A stretch of 64,000 bases of DNA from Planctomycetia bacterium (GTDB taxonomy: Bacteria > Planctomycetota > Phycisphaerae > UBA1845 > UTPLA1): contig CP054187.1 in NCBI GenBank assembly GCA_015200345.1, positions 3,146,470-3,210,469 on the forward strand. The letters are read 5' to 3'. The notes beneath the pieces were generated by a model that saw only the letters and a list, made by a program, of their open reading frames with translations, searched no databases and was not told where the DNA came from. Of this stretch, positions 42,095 to 51,828 are shown piece after piece. The translations under genes were made by a program, and so were the position numbers. Position 1 is the stretch's first letter. Each line of letters opens with the position of its first letter.

Positions 42095-43794
42095 CGAGAT
42101 TGCAGTCGTCCGCAGGTCCTGTCCTTTCACGCGGCATCATCATCCGACCGGGGCGGCCGGTCGTGCGCACAACATTTCAGTTTGTAGGAACGCTCGTGCC
42201 TAACGCGGCGCAGCCGATCGAAGTGCTTGAACGACAGGCACGATCACTGGTGTGCGATTGGCTCGAAGGCAAGTTTCCAGAACGGCTCTCGCCAAGCGCC
42301 CGTGAGGGGGAGTCCTTTGAAATCGACGTCCATGGACAGCGACTCGAATGTGTCGCCATCTCGGAGGATCGACTGTGGAGCATCCGCCTGATCCAACCGG
42401 ACACCCCATTCAGAGATCGACCCGCTGTGCCGGGACGGACGTGGACCACTGAAATCGCGCTCGTTCGGGAGTCGGCGGGCGTGAGATTCGCTATTCGCGT
42501 GGTGTGCGCATCACTTCGCTTTGCTGGCGAGCCGGTTACGTTGACCCGACCTCGAATCGTGATCGACTTGGGAAGTCGCTTCACTCTACGTGAAGCCCGC
42601 CCGATTCGCGCGTATGCGTGGCGTCCGCAATCCGAGACGGAGCTGCTTGAATTACAGGAACTATTGACGTCGCCCGAACGCGGGCTGCCCGTCTATCTGC
42701 TTACGACGCCGGACGAACGGCAGTTGAACATGCACGTGGCTCCATTCATGCTCGACCATGAATCACTTGCACGTCGGGTGCAGGGCCTGGCCCATGTCGT
42801 CACAATGCCCTGGGAACTTGGCTACAAATGGACGGAATTGGTTGGCAAGCCGTGGTCCGCGTACTGGGGAGCCGTCCGGACGTACCGGCCGGGTCTCGAC
42901 TTCGAGAGCGAGCTGCCCACTGACCACCCGCTGTCGCTTGCGGAGGGAATTCTCGCCTTTGAGTACAAGGGGCTGACAATGGAGCGCGCGTTCGAGGAGT
43001 TCCTTGTCGACCGCGCGTTTGAGCACTCTGCAGGAAGGCACGTCAATTGGGGGCCGTGTCTGTTTTATGTTGATGCACGTCGGCGTCGAGCGGAAATGGC
43101 GAGGTCATCCGCTACAGAGGACTCAGAATGGCGGACGCTGTATGAGGAAGAAATCGCATCGCTGGGGGCGAAGATCGAACAACTCGAGCACGAGCGCGAT
43201 GACGCCTTGAGCATCGCGGACTCGGCGGACAAGGACCGCGAGTTCTACGTTGCGGAGAACCAGCGGCTGCGCGCGCGGATCGACGCTCTTGGATTCCAAC
43301 TCACCCAGAAAACGGGACAGAGCGTCGATGCTACAGCTCCCTTGCCCAATTCTTACGATGACCTGCCTGACTGGGTTGATTCGCAGCTTGTCGGGCGCTT
43401 GATCTTGCACCCACGCGCGCTCAACGCTTTGAAGAAGGCAATGTATGAAAACGTCGGGCTTGTTGCTCAAGCGTTGCTTCTACTGGCGAACGAATATCGC
43501 AACATGCGGCTTGGCCACGAGGACGCCAAGGACTCCTACGACCGAAAGGTCAGGGAACTGGGGCTCCGCCACGATGGTTCGATTACCGAGGAGCGGGCTT
43601 CTGAGCAGGGCGACGAATACTTTGTGCTTTATCCAATTGGCTCCCAGAAGCGGCGTTTTCTTGAATTGCATCTTCGCAAGGGGACAAGCAAGGACAAGCG
43701 CATCTGCCTCGCAGTTTACTTCTTCTGGGACGATGAAACTCAGCAGGTGGTTGTCGGATGGCTCCCCAGCCATCTCGATAACCGACAAACGTGA
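42091..43794 (+). CDS. Uncharacterised coiled-coil protein in the restriction operon
   Basis: 567 residues; GGAGG eight bases before the ATG at 42091. Residues 1-330 are a globular region of unknown fold (IYLLTTP-like segments, no catalytic motif I can name). A coiled coil covers about 345-405 (YEEEIASLGAKIEQLEHERD). The C-terminal 140 residues end with LAVYFFWDDETQQVVVGWLP and SHL, which resembles the last strands of RelE/HigB-type toxins; this is only a pattern resemblance. It sits between a kinase and hsdR, so it may be a kinase substrate or effector. Confidence 0.85.
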   Translation: MTRLQSSAGPVLSRGIIIRPGRPVVRTTFQFVGTLVPNAAQPIEVLERQARSLVCDWLEGKFPERLSPSAREGESFEIDVHGQRLECVAISEDRLWSIRLIQPDTPFRDRPAVPGRTWTTEIALVRESAGVRFAIRVVCASLRFAGEPVTLTRPRIVIDLGSRFTLREARPIRAYAWRPQSETELLELQELLTSPERGLPVYLLTTPDERQLNMHVAPFMLDHESLARRVQGLAHVVTMPWELGYKWTELVGKPWSAYWGAVRTYRPGLDFESELPTDHPLSLAEGILAFEYKGLTMERAFEEFLVDRAFEHSAGRHVNWGPCLFYVDARRRRAEMARSSATEDSEWRTLYEEEIASLGAKIEQLEHERDDALSIADSADKDREFYVAENQRLRARIDALGFQLTQKTGQSVDATAPLPNSYDDLPDWVDSQLVGRLILHPRALNALKKAMYENVGLVAQALLLLANEYRNMRLGHEDAKDSYDRKVRELGLRHDGSITEERASEQGDEYFVLYPIGSQKRRFLELHLRKGTSKDKRICLAVYFFWDDETQQVVVGWLPSHLDNRQT

Positions 43795-43808
43795 AAGGCG
43801 GGAATGAC

Positions 43809-46800
43809 ATGCGAGAACCGCCACTGATGCTTGAAGATCACATCTCTCAGATTCCGGCGCTGCAATTGCTCCAGAACCTGGGATGGCAATACCTCACCCC
43901 GGCTGAGGCCCTGCGCCTGCGCGGCGGCCGAGTGGCCGGCGTGATTCTCGAGGGCATACTGGAAGGCCAGCTTCGGCGGATGAACCGAATCCGCTTCAAA
44001 GGCGAGGAGCATCCTTTTTCCGAAGGGAACATCCACTCTGCGGTGCAGGCGCTTAAAGATGTATTGTATGACGGGCTCGTTCGAACCAGTGAAAAGGTGT
44101 ACGACCTATTGTGTCTGGGTAAGGCGCTGCAACAATCGATTGACGGCGACCTGAAGAGCTTCACGCTTCAGTACATCGACTGGGAACACCCCGAACGGAA
44201 CGTTTTTCACGTCACGGAGGAATTCGCGGTCGAGCGCGCGGGGAGCCGGGAAACCTACCGGCCGGACATTGTCCTGTTCGTCAACGGAATCCCTATCTCG
44301 GTGATCGAGTGCAAAAAGGCAAACCTGGGGCCGGGCAAGGACCCCATCAAGGAGGCAATTAGCCAACATTTGCGCAATCAGAAGGACGACGGAATTCCTC
44401 GGCTCTTCACGTACTCTCAGCTTCTGTTGGCAGTATCGCACAATGACGCCAAGTACGGCACGATCGGAACACCAGCGAAGTTTTGGGCGTTCTGGAAGGA
44501 ACGTGGAGACTACGAGGAAACGATCCGGGCCTTGATCAACCGGCCACTCTCCAGTGCGCAGAAGGAACAGCTATTTGGTGACCGGTTCGCATACGTGCGC
44601 CAGTACTTCGACGCGATGGAAGCCGATGGCGGACGCCAGGCAACCACGCAGGACCGAGCAATCTGGGCGCTGTGCCGGCCACAACGCCTGCTAGAGCTTG
44701 GCCATCGATTCATCTTGTACGACGCCGGCGAGAAGAAAATCGCCCGTTATCAACAGTACTTCTGCGTTCGAAAAATCATGGATCGCATCCGGAAGTTGGA
44801 AGATGGGAAACGGCCAGGGGGCGTGGTTTGGCACACCCAGGGCAGCGGCAAGAGCCTGACGATGGTAATGCTCGCAAAGGCAATCGCCTTCGAGTCGCAG
44901 GCTGAAGGCGCTCACCTCCACGATTACCGAATCGTCCTGGTTACGGACCGCGTTGATCTTGATGATCAGCTCTACAAGACGTTTCGACACTGCGGCGTTG
45001 AACTGGAACAGGCGAACACAGGTGCCCACCTGGTTGACATGCTTCGGGCCGGGAAGCACCGCGTCGTAGCAACGATTATCGACAAGTTTGAGGCGGCCGT
45101 TGGGAAGCAGAATTTGCGAATTGACGATGCGAGTATCTTTGTTTTGGTCGATGAAGGTCACCGAACGCAGTACGGCCCACGTCACGCCAAGATGCGTCGT
45201 GTGATGCCAAACGCCTGCTACATTGGCTTCACCGGCACACCGGTGATGAAGAGTGATCGTAATACCGTGACCAAATTCGGGGGACTGATCGATACCTACA
45301 CAATCACCGACGCCGTCGAGGATCAGGCCGTCGTCCCGCTCAAATATGAAGGGCGGCACGTTTCGCAGACCGTCGACGAGGAGCAAATTGACCATTGGTT
45401 TGAGATCATTACCCGCAACCTAACCAAGGAACAGCGGACAGACCTGAAAAAGCGATTCACGACGACCGATCAGCTCAACAAGGCCGAGCAAAAGGTGAAG
45501 CGCATCGCATTCGACGTGAGCATGCACTTCCGAGATAACTTCCAGGGCCGGACGCCGTTCAAAGGACAGCTTGTCACTCAAGACAAGGCGACCGCCCTGC
45601 TTTACAAGAAGTACCTTAATGAATTCGGCATGGTCACGTCCGAAGTATTGATCTCCGGACCCGACGACCGGGAAGGAGAAACCGATGTCTACGAGGAGAA
45701 TTCAGAGCCCGTGATTCGCTTTTGGAAAGCGATGATGGAAAAGTACGGCACAGAGAAGGAGTACAACCGCCAACTCATCGGCGCGTTCAAGCATGGCGAC
45801 GCGCCCGAGATTATCATCGTTGTCGACAAGCTACTTACGGGATTCGACGCGCCACGCAATACTGTGCTCTACCTGACCAGAAACCTGAAGGACCACACAC
45901 TCCTGCAGGCAATCGCTCGAGTCAATCGGCTGCACGACGGCAAAGACCTCGGTTACATCCTTGACTACCGTGGCGTGCTGGAGAATCTGGACAAGGCGCT
46001 GGACCTCTATGGTCATCTGCCCGACTTTGACAAGGATGATCTTGAGGGGATTCTGACCGATGTCCGGGAAATCATCGCCACGCTTCCGCAAACACATTCG
46101 GTTCTCTGGGACTGCTTCCGCGATGTTTGCAATTCGCGCGACGCGGAGGCATACGAACGTCTCCTGGCCGACGATGCGCTTCGTGTGCGTTTCTATGAGC
46201 GATTCACCGACTTTGCGCGGACTCTGGCTGTCGCTATGTCGACAGTGGCATTCATCGAAGAGACGCCGCAGTGGAAAATCGACGAGTACATTCGAGATCT
46301 CAAGTTTTTCAAGGATCTGCGTCAAGCCGTGAGGCGACGTTACGCGGAGACGGTTGATTTTTCTGAATACGAACCTCGAATCCAGAAACTGATCGACACG
46401 CACGTTGGCACGGGCGAAGTGGAGCAAGTTGTAGGGCCTATTGATCTCTTCGACAGAAAACAGCGGGATGAAGCGATCGAGCGTCCGCAAAGCGACGCCT
46501 CGAAGGCTGACATGATCGCTCATAACACGATGCGCGTCATCGAGCAGAAGTGGGAAGAGGATCCGGCGTTTTACAAGCGGTTTTCTGAAATGCTCCGCGA
46601 TGCGATTGAGGCCTTTCGAGCCGAGCGGATTCGGGTAGCGGAATTCCTAAACCGCACACGGCACATCATGGACTGCGTGGTCACACATTCCGGAGATGAG
46701 GCACCCTCGGCGCTCTCCAATTCGAGCACGGCGAAGGCATACTACGGGTGCATTAAGGACGTATTCGATCGCATCGGGGGCGAATACAATCGCACCGTGG

Positions 46801-47018
46801 AATGCGCAGAGGCGGCAAATGAGATCGATCGCATTATCCTGAGTCGCCGAATCGTGAACTGGACAGCCAATCCCGATCAGCAGAATCGAATGCGGCAGGA
46901 CGTTGAGGACTTTCTGTTTGAATTGAAAGAGAGATCTGGGATTCCGCTGACGTTCGATGACATTGACGGCATCATCGAGAACTGTCTCAGCATTGCACGG
47001 AGACAAAGTGCATCATGA
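43809..47018 (+). CDS. hsdR: Type I restriction endonuclease subunit
   Basis: 1069 residues, the translocase and nuclease. The PD-(D/E)xK nuclease is at about 150-170 (RPDIVLF and VIECKK). The helicase core has HTQGSGKS at about 342-349, VLVTDRVDLDDQL, VDEGHRTQYG at about 447 and FTGTPV. The late motif TGFDAPRNTVLYL is present and the C terminus is helical. The start at 43809 is chosen for AAGGCGGG upstream; a GTG at 43791 in the same frame overlaps the previous stop and is possible. All key residues are intact. It overlaps the next gene by four bases. Confidence 0.95.
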   Translation: MREPPLMLEDHISQIPALQLLQNLGWQYLTPAEALRLRGGRVAGVILEGILEGQLRRMNRIRFKGEEHPFSEGNIHSAVQALKDVLYDGLVRTSEKVYDLLCLGKALQQSIDGDLKSFTLQYIDWEHPERNVFHVTEEFAVERAGSRETYRPDIVLFVNGIPISVIECKKANLGPGKDPIKEAISQHLRNQKDDGIPRLFTYSQLLLAVSHNDAKYGTIGTPAKFWAFWKERGDYEETIRALINRPLSSAQKEQLFGDRFAYVRQYFDAMEADGGRQATTQDRAIWALCRPQRLLELGHRFILYDAGEKKIARYQQYFCVRKIMDRIRKLEDGKRPGGVVWHTQGSGKSLTMVMLAKAIAFESQAEGAHLHDYRIVLVTDRVDLDDQLYKTFRHCGVELEQANTGAHLVDMLRAGKHRVVATIIDKFEAAVGKQNLRIDDASIFVLVDEGHRTQYGPRHAKMRRVMPNACYIGFTGTPVMKSDRNTVTKFGGLIDTYTITDAVEDQAVVPLKYEGRHVSQTVDEEQIDHWFEIITRNLTKEQRTDLKKRFTTTDQLNKAEQKVKRIAFDVSMHFRDNFQGRTPFKGQLVTQDKATALLYKKYLNEFGMVTSEVLISGPDDREGETDVYEENSEPVIRFWKAMMEKYGTEKEYNRQLIGAFKHGDAPEIIIVVDKLLTGFDAPRNTVLYLTRNLKDHTLLQAIARVNRLHDGKDLGYILDYRGVLENLDKALDLYGHLPDFDKDDLEGILTDVREIIATLPQTHSVLWDCFRDVCNSRDAEAYERLLADDALRVRFYERFTDFARTLAVAMSTVAFIEETPQWKIDEYIRDLKFFKDLRQAVRRRYAETVDFSEYEPRIQKLIDTHVGTGEVEQVVGPIDLFDRKQRDEAIERPQSDASKADMIAHNTMRVIEQKWEEDPAFYKRFSEMLRDAIEAFRAERIRVAEFLNRTRHIMDCVVTHSGDEAPSALSNSSTAKAYYGCIKDVFDRIGGEYNRTVECAEAANEIDRIILSRRIVNWTANPDQQNRMRQDVEDFLFELKERSGIPLTFDDIDGIIENCLSIARRQSAS

Positions 47019-47749
47019 CTCAAAAAGCACAAACCGCGCCCGAGACACACGAAATCCGTTTCGGGAGTGAGCGGATTTTGTGCAGCCTCGTGCGGTCGTC
47101 TTTGTCCCGGCTCCGACTTGAGGTTGCGCCGACGCTTCTTGTGACAATCCGGGCACCGGCTCACTGCTCGACACCTCAAGCTCTCGCCTGGGCCAGGCGC
47201 CGCGCAAATTGGATACTTCAGCAGCAGGACTACTTTCGTGAGTTTCTCCCAAGACCAAGAGCCAAGCAATACGTCAACGGAGAGTCTTTCCGCTACCTCG
47301 GCAGGCAGTACCGACTAAAAATCGGTGAAGGCAAACCGCAACACGTTGCTATCAGGGATGGGTTCTTACGTGTGACGGCGTTGGACCGCCAGGATGCCCC
47401 TGGCGTGAAGCGACTTATCGAGGAATGGTATCGCCGGAGAAGTCTTGACGTGTTTGAAGGGCGACTCGATATGTGTTTTCGGACTGCCAAGTTACATGGC
47501 ATACCGAGGCCAAATCTGAAGCGCCGGCGCATGCTTAGGCGGTGGGGAAGTTGCAGAGTCGGGAAGGCGATTCTCCTCAACACCTACCTTGTTATGGCTC
47601 CCGTTCACTGTATCGACTACGTGATCATGCATGAGCTTTGTCACCTGAAGGTGTCAAACCACGGCGCGTCGTTCTGCCGGTTGCTTGGCCAGCTCATGCC
47701 GGATTGGAAGATTCGGAAAACGCGACTTGAACGCATTGCGGTGTTGTGA
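47015..47749 (+). CDS. YgjP-like zinc metallopeptidase
   Basis: 244 residues of the YgjP/DUF45 type related to M48 peptidases. The zinc motif HELCH is at about 206-210, followed by LKVSNHGASFCRLL with the third ligand region; RRWGSCR is the other family hallmark. It often accompanies hsdR genes. It overlaps hsdR by four bases and is the last gene of the operon, perhaps controlling HsdR turnover. No signal peptide, so cytosolic. Confidence 0.92.
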   Translation: MTQKAQTAPETHEIRFGSERILCSLVRSSLSRLRLEVAPTLLVTIRAPAHCSTPQALAWARRRANWILQQQDYFREFLPRPRAKQYVNGESFRYLGRQYRLKIGEGKPQHVAIRDGFLRVTALDRQDAPGVKRLIEEWYRRRSLDVFEGRLDMCFRTAKLHGIPRPNLKRRRMLRRWGSCRVGKAILLNTYLVMAPVHCIDYVIMHELCHLKVSNHGASFCRLLGQLMPDWKIRKTRLERIAVL

Positions 47750-47866
47750 TCCGGGGTGGCTGATGGCTCCGATCATTCGAAGATCTCGCGGCGTGTACAC
47801 GGTTGTCATGAGGCGCCCAAAACCAGAATGTCATCTATCAGTTGAAGGCCGGCCACGGGTTATCGA

Positions 47867-48123
47867 ATCAAAACCGGCCAGTGGTTGATGATATACCTCA
47901 TGTCATGGGTTTTGATCAAGTCGGCACAGACGCGCCCAAGCGATCCGCCGATACGACCAGCCCTGCTCGGCCAGCCTGGTAATTGCGTGCTGCTCGGCCA
48001 TCTTGAGTTGATTCGCCATCGAAGATCTCCTCCAGCCAGACCCCGGCTGGGGAAACTTCATGACGAACCGTCAACTCCTCAAAGTGGCCGGTTTTCAAGT
48101 GATAATCGCTGGTCGGTTTTGAC
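47867..48123. mobile_element. Decayed IS21-family element
   Basis: At both ends lie IS21-like repeated terminal motifs: aaaaccggcca at 47870-47880, and inverse aaagtggccggtttt (48081-48095) with ggtcggtttt at 48111-48120. Between them only the start of the transposase gene istA remains on the minus strand (47903-48019). The remaining istA and istB are deleted, so the element cannot move by itself. It marks a past insertion just after the restriction operon. Confidence 0.7.
47903..48019 (-). pseudogene. istA: istA N-terminal remnant
   Basis: 38 codons starting MANQLKMAEQHAITRLAEQG and continuing WSYRRIAWARL, the helix-turn-helix start of IS21 transposases. GGAGGAG lies eight bases before the ATG at 48019. 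The frame ends at TGA soon after a break in similarity (WARLCRLDQNP), so more than 450 codons are lost. Confidence 0.75.
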
Positions 48124-48133
48124 TGATGAATGA

Positions 48134-48514
48134 CAGTGCCTTGAAACGCTTCTGCGCGGCAAGCACCCGGTGATCGTCTGCCCGGCCCGAGGAATCGTCG
48201 GAATGCGCCTGCCTGCGGTTTGGAAGGCGGCCATCGCCGAGAACAGAATGCTCGTAGCATCGAACATCGACGCGAAGCACCGTCGCCCGACCGCCAAACT
48301 CGCCGAAAAGCGAAACCGCCTCGTGGCGGACCTGTCCGACGAGGTCATCGTGGCCGACGCCTCGCCCGGCGGCCAACTCGAACGCCCTTGCCGCGACCTC
48401 GTCGCCACTGGCAAGCCACTCTGGACGCTCGACGACCCGTCGAACACGCAACTGCTGGCCCTTGGCATCCAACCGCTCCGCGCCGTTGACGCCAGACGGT
48501 CTGGAAGGAAATGA
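48134..48514 (+). pseudogene. DprA/Smf-like C-terminal fragment
   Basis: The frame opens after a TGA at 48131-48133 and the similarity already begins in LETLLRGKHPVIVCPARG, without a start codon. EKRNRLVADLSDEVIVADA, SPGGQLERPCRDL and GKPLWTLDDPSN follow, the pattern of DprA/Smf-type Rossmann proteins that bind single-stranded DNA. The N-terminal half is missing, cut by the IS21 remnant. A GTG at 48170 could still start a 114-residue product, so a short protein is possible. C terminus ends RRSGRK. Confidence 0.65.
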
Positions 48515-48744
48515 CGAAAGGGTTCTCCTTGCGGCAGATCATCGCAACCGTCGTTCCGGACGATGGCCAGCGTTTCGTCCCGGCAACCGTCACCGCAGCC
48601 GAAATCCGCGAGGAGCAGCAGTACGGGAGTATCCGCGTGAAGTTGGTCGCCTTGTTGGGAATCGCGAGAATTGGAATGCAGGTCGACGTTGGATTCGGCG
48701 GCGCCATCACCCTTCGGCCGAGCCGTCTGGCGCTGCCGTGCAAC

Positions 48745-51700
48745 TCACTTCATCAAAATGCAGTCGACAAAGAACTGTATATCGAGACCGTTGACGAGTT
48801 CGTCGTGATTCATATCGCCTGGCATACAATCCATCGCCGCTGGTGCGCAGAGTGCAGCGACCATGCCGGGCAAGTCATCCATCGTCACCAGCCCATCACC
48901 GTTGAAGTCGCCGGGCACACAGGGCACGCCGGTAAATTCGTCAACGCCGATGTCAACGCGATCGTTGAACACACGAGCATCGCCGTCGATGTCCAATTCG
49001 TCCTCCAAGGGGACGTAGGCCGGGTCGCCGGCGTCGATGCCAGGAGACTTGGAAGTCAGGCGGTAGTTTGCGTCCACCAACGGATTAAGCGCGAGGTTGC
49101 CAACGCCGCTGCCGTTGTGGTTCTGGATGATCGAATATGACGGCGTGCTGGAGAAGTAGAGTTGCGGGCCGAGCAACATCGAGACGTTGCCCCAGAGGAT
49201 GTTGCCATTAAGCTGGGCGAAGCTGCCGGCGATGCCGCCGCCGGCGAAGCCTGCCCAGTTGTCCATAATGGTGTTCTGTCTGATGAAACCGGCACAGGCG
49301 CGGAAGCCGCCGCCAGCCAGCCCCGCGGCGTTGCCCACCACGAGATTGTTGCGGATGTCGCCGTCACAAGAGAACAGGCCGGCACCTTCCCATGCCTGGT
49401 TCTCGCGGATGTCATTGCGCAGGATAAGTCCGTTACAGTCGAAGAGGGCACCGCCAGCCTCCTGGGCGAGGTTGCCGTACAGGACGTTTCCAAGAATCAG
49501 CCCGTTTGACCTCGCGATGCCGCCGCCGTGTTGGTTGGCGACGTTGTTGGTGATCTCGCAGGTCTCGACGCGGTCAAATTGGCTGAGGCCGCCTCCTGTG
49601 TATATGGCGGTGTTTTCAGTGACCTGACTGTTGCGAATCGTGGAATTCGATGATCCGTCTGCGCCTCCACCCTCGTATGCACTGTTGCCGGAGATCACGC
49701 AGTTTTCAATCACCGTGTTACCTATGCGTGCACCACCGCCTGCACTTGCCGAGTTACTCCGAATCGTCGAATTGGTTATATAGCTTGTGTAGCTCGTGAA
49801 CGCGATTAGCCCTCCTCCGTAAAACCCAGCCGTATTATTGTGAATATCGGAGTTGTTCACCTTAAGTACGGCATGGAGACTGCCGTATCCATAGGCCGCG
49901 AGGCCACCGCCACCTTCACCATTCGCGACATTCTCATAGATCTCGCAGGATTCCACATCAAGCTGGATCGTTGCTTCGGGAGTAATCTGAAATGCGTACG
50001 ACGCCACAGCCGCGATACCACCACCCGCGTTTGCCGCTTCATTGCGTCGGATGATGCAATCGGCCACCAGGGGATTGAAGAACGTCGTGTATGCCGAGTA
50101 GGCCGTATATGCGGTGTAGCCGCCGAACAACATTCCACCACCGTCGCGGGCCGGCCAGGGACCCGCAGCCAGATTGTCCTCGACGACGCAGCGAGTAATG
50201 GTCGGCTGTGCGCTATATGCACAAAAAACTCCACCGCCTCCAGCAGATTGTCCATTGCGAATCGTCAACCCCGACAGCACAGCTTGGCGCTTCTCGCCGC
50301 GCTGGAAGGTCACGACCGAACCAGACTGGTTGCCATCGATCACCGTGGCGGCCACCACCAGCGGGTCCAGCGGGTCAGACGAACGCACGACAATGTTCTT
50401 CCCCAAAAAGTCGATATTCTCCACGTAAATACCGGGCATCACGATGATCTCGCATTGATTGACCGTTTGCACGTTGGCGATGGCTGCTTGAATGGTGGTG
50501 AAATCGCCGCCACCGCCGTGATCGACCACGATCCGGCAGTGGCACGTCGGATCATCGGGGCAGGCGTCGCACGCGTCGCCGAATCCGTCACCATCGGTGT
50601 CAGTCTGGTCGGGATTGCCAACGAAGATGCAGTTATCCACGCAGTCGGGCACGCCATCCCTGTCGGTGTCGGTCTCCGGGTTGCCGCAACCGCAGAAGAG
50701 TGGCTCGGTCTTGTTGGGGTCGAAGGGACAGCCGTCGCAGTCGTTACCAACGCCGTCGCCATCCGAGTCGATCTGGTCGGGGTTAAAGTCGAACGGGCAG
50801 TTATCGCAGTCGTCGATGATGCCGTCGGCGTCGGTGTCGCTCTCACAGTCGTCGGGGACGCCATTCCAGTTGCAGTCGTTTTCCGTTCTTATGGCCATGC
50901 TGTGCAGGCCGCCGGCCGCGATGGCTACGAAGCCGCTGTTGGGAGCAGGCACGTTGGTCTGACCGTCGCCGTTGTATCCCCACGCCGCGATCGAGCCGTC
51001 GGCCTTTAGACCCAGACTGTGGTAGATGCCACCCGCGATGGCTACGAAGCCACTGTTGGGCGCAGGCACGTTGGTCTGGCCGTCGCCGTTGTATCCCCAC
51101 GCCACGATCGAGCCGTCGGCCTTCAGACCCATGCTGTGGAAGCCGCCGGCCGCAATGGCTACGAAGCCGCTGTTGGGCGCAGGCACGTTGGTCTGGTATC
51201 CCCACGCCGCGATCGAGCCGTCGGCCTTTAGACCCAGACTGTGGTAGATGCCAGCCGCGATGGCTTCGAAGCCACTGTTGGGCGCAGGCACGTTGGTCTG
51301 GCCGTCGCCGTTGTATCCCCACGCCACGATCGAGCCGTCGGCCTTCAGACCCAGACTGTGGCCCCCACCAGCTGCAATGGCTACGAAGCCGCTGTTGGGC
51401 GCAGGCACGTTGGTCTGGCCGTTGTCGTTGTTTCCCCACGCCACGATCGAGCCGTCGGCCTTCAGACCCAGACTGTGGCCCCCACCAGCTGCAATGGCTA
51501 CGAAGCCGCTGTTGGGCGCAGGCACGTTGGTCTGGCCGCCGCCGTTGTATCCCCACGCCGCGATCGAGCCGTCGGCCTTCAGACCCATGCTGTGGTCGCC
51601 GAGGGCCGCGATGGCTACGAAGCCGCTGTTGGGCGCAGGCACGTTGGTCTGGCCGGCCCAGTTGCCTCCCCACGCCACGATCGAGCCGCGACGAATGTCC

Positions 51701-51828
51701 ACGTCGTCGGGTATGCCGTTGTTGTTGCAATCCGCGCCCCTCGCATGAACGTTTGTGCAGAGCCACAGTGGAATCACAACTGCAACAAGACCGAAGGCCG
51801 ATCCGAAGGAAAAGCGTGATCGCGTCAC
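48745..51828 (-). CDS. Giant secreted protein: RCC1-like repeats, TSP3 loops, beta helix, dockerin-like end
   Basis: 1027 residues from a GTG at 51828 with AGGAGG eight bases before; a longer frame to 51882 lacks such a site. Order: signal peptide (to about 29), one DCNNNGIPDD loop, seven RCC1-like repeats of 39 residues (about 45-315), calcium-binding thrombospondin type 3 loops (DTDGDGFGDACD type), a right-handed beta helix (about 430-940) of PbH1 type, and a dockerin-like pair (DFNGDGLVTMDDL, DMNHDELVNGLDI). It is probably an extracellular surface or matrix protein. No PEP-CTERM tag. Its repeat type links it to the cargo gene at 8595. Confidence 0.88.
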   Translation of the reverse strand: MTRSRFSFGSAFGLVAVVIPLWLCTNVHARGADCNNNGIPDDVDIRRGSIVAWGGNWAGQTNVPAPNSGFVAIAALGDHSMGLKADGSIAAWGYNGGGQTNVPAPNSGFVAIAAGGGHSLGLKADGSIVAWGNNDNGQTNVPAPNSGFVAIAAGGGHSLGLKADGSIVAWGYNGDGQTNVPAPNSGFEAIAAGIYHSLGLKADGSIAAWGYQTNVPAPNSGFVAIAAGGFHSMGLKADGSIVAWGYNGDGQTNVPAPNSGFVAIAGGIYHSLGLKADGSIAAWGYNGDGQTNVPAPNSGFVAIAAGGLHSMAIRTENDCNWNGVPDDCESDTDADGIIDDCDNCPFDFNPDQIDSDGDGVGNDCDGCPFDPNKTEPLFCGCGNPETDTDRDGVPDCVDNCIFVGNPDQTDTDGDGFGDACDACPDDPTCHCRIVVDHGGGGDFTTIQAAIANVQTVNQCEIIVMPGIYVENIDFLGKNIVVRSSDPLDPLVVAATVIDGNQSGSVVTFQRGEKRQAVLSGLTIRNGQSAGGGGVFCAYSAQPTITRCVVEDNLAAGPWPARDGGGMLFGGYTAYTAYSAYTTFFNPLVADCIIRRNEAANAGGGIAAVASYAFQITPEATIQLDVESCEIYENVANGEGGGGLAAYGYGSLHAVLKVNNSDIHNNTAGFYGGGLIAFTSYTSYITNSTIRSNSASAGGGARIGNTVIENCVISGNSAYEGGGADGSSNSTIRNSQVTENTAIYTGGGLSQFDRVETCEITNNVANQHGGGIARSNGLILGNVLYGNLAQEAGGALFDCNGLILRNDIRENQAWEGAGLFSCDGDIRNNLVVGNAAGLAGGGFRACAGFIRQNTIMDNWAGFAGGGIAGSFAQLNGNILWGNVSMLLGPQLYFSSTPSYSIIQNHNGSGVGNLALNPLVDANYRLTSKSPGIDAGDPAYVPLEDELDIDGDARVFNDRVDIGVDEFTGVPCVPGDFNGDGLVTMDDLPGMVAALCAPAAMDCMPGDMNHDELVNGLDIQFFVDCILMK
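50896..51690. repeat. Tandem 117-base repeats coding RCC1-like units
   Basis: Seven near-identical direct repeats of 117 bases inside 48745-51828 encode the units SIVAWGYNGDGQTNVPAPNS plus FVAIAAGG. One copy lacks 12 bases (codes GYQTNVP in place of GYNGDGQTNVP). The high identity at DNA level implies recent expansion or homogenisation. Confidence 0.9.

Noticed and set aside
48511..49140. Plus-strand ORF of 209 codons after the DprA-like fragment
   Set aside because: Mostly antisense to the secreted repeat protein and lacking any family pattern.
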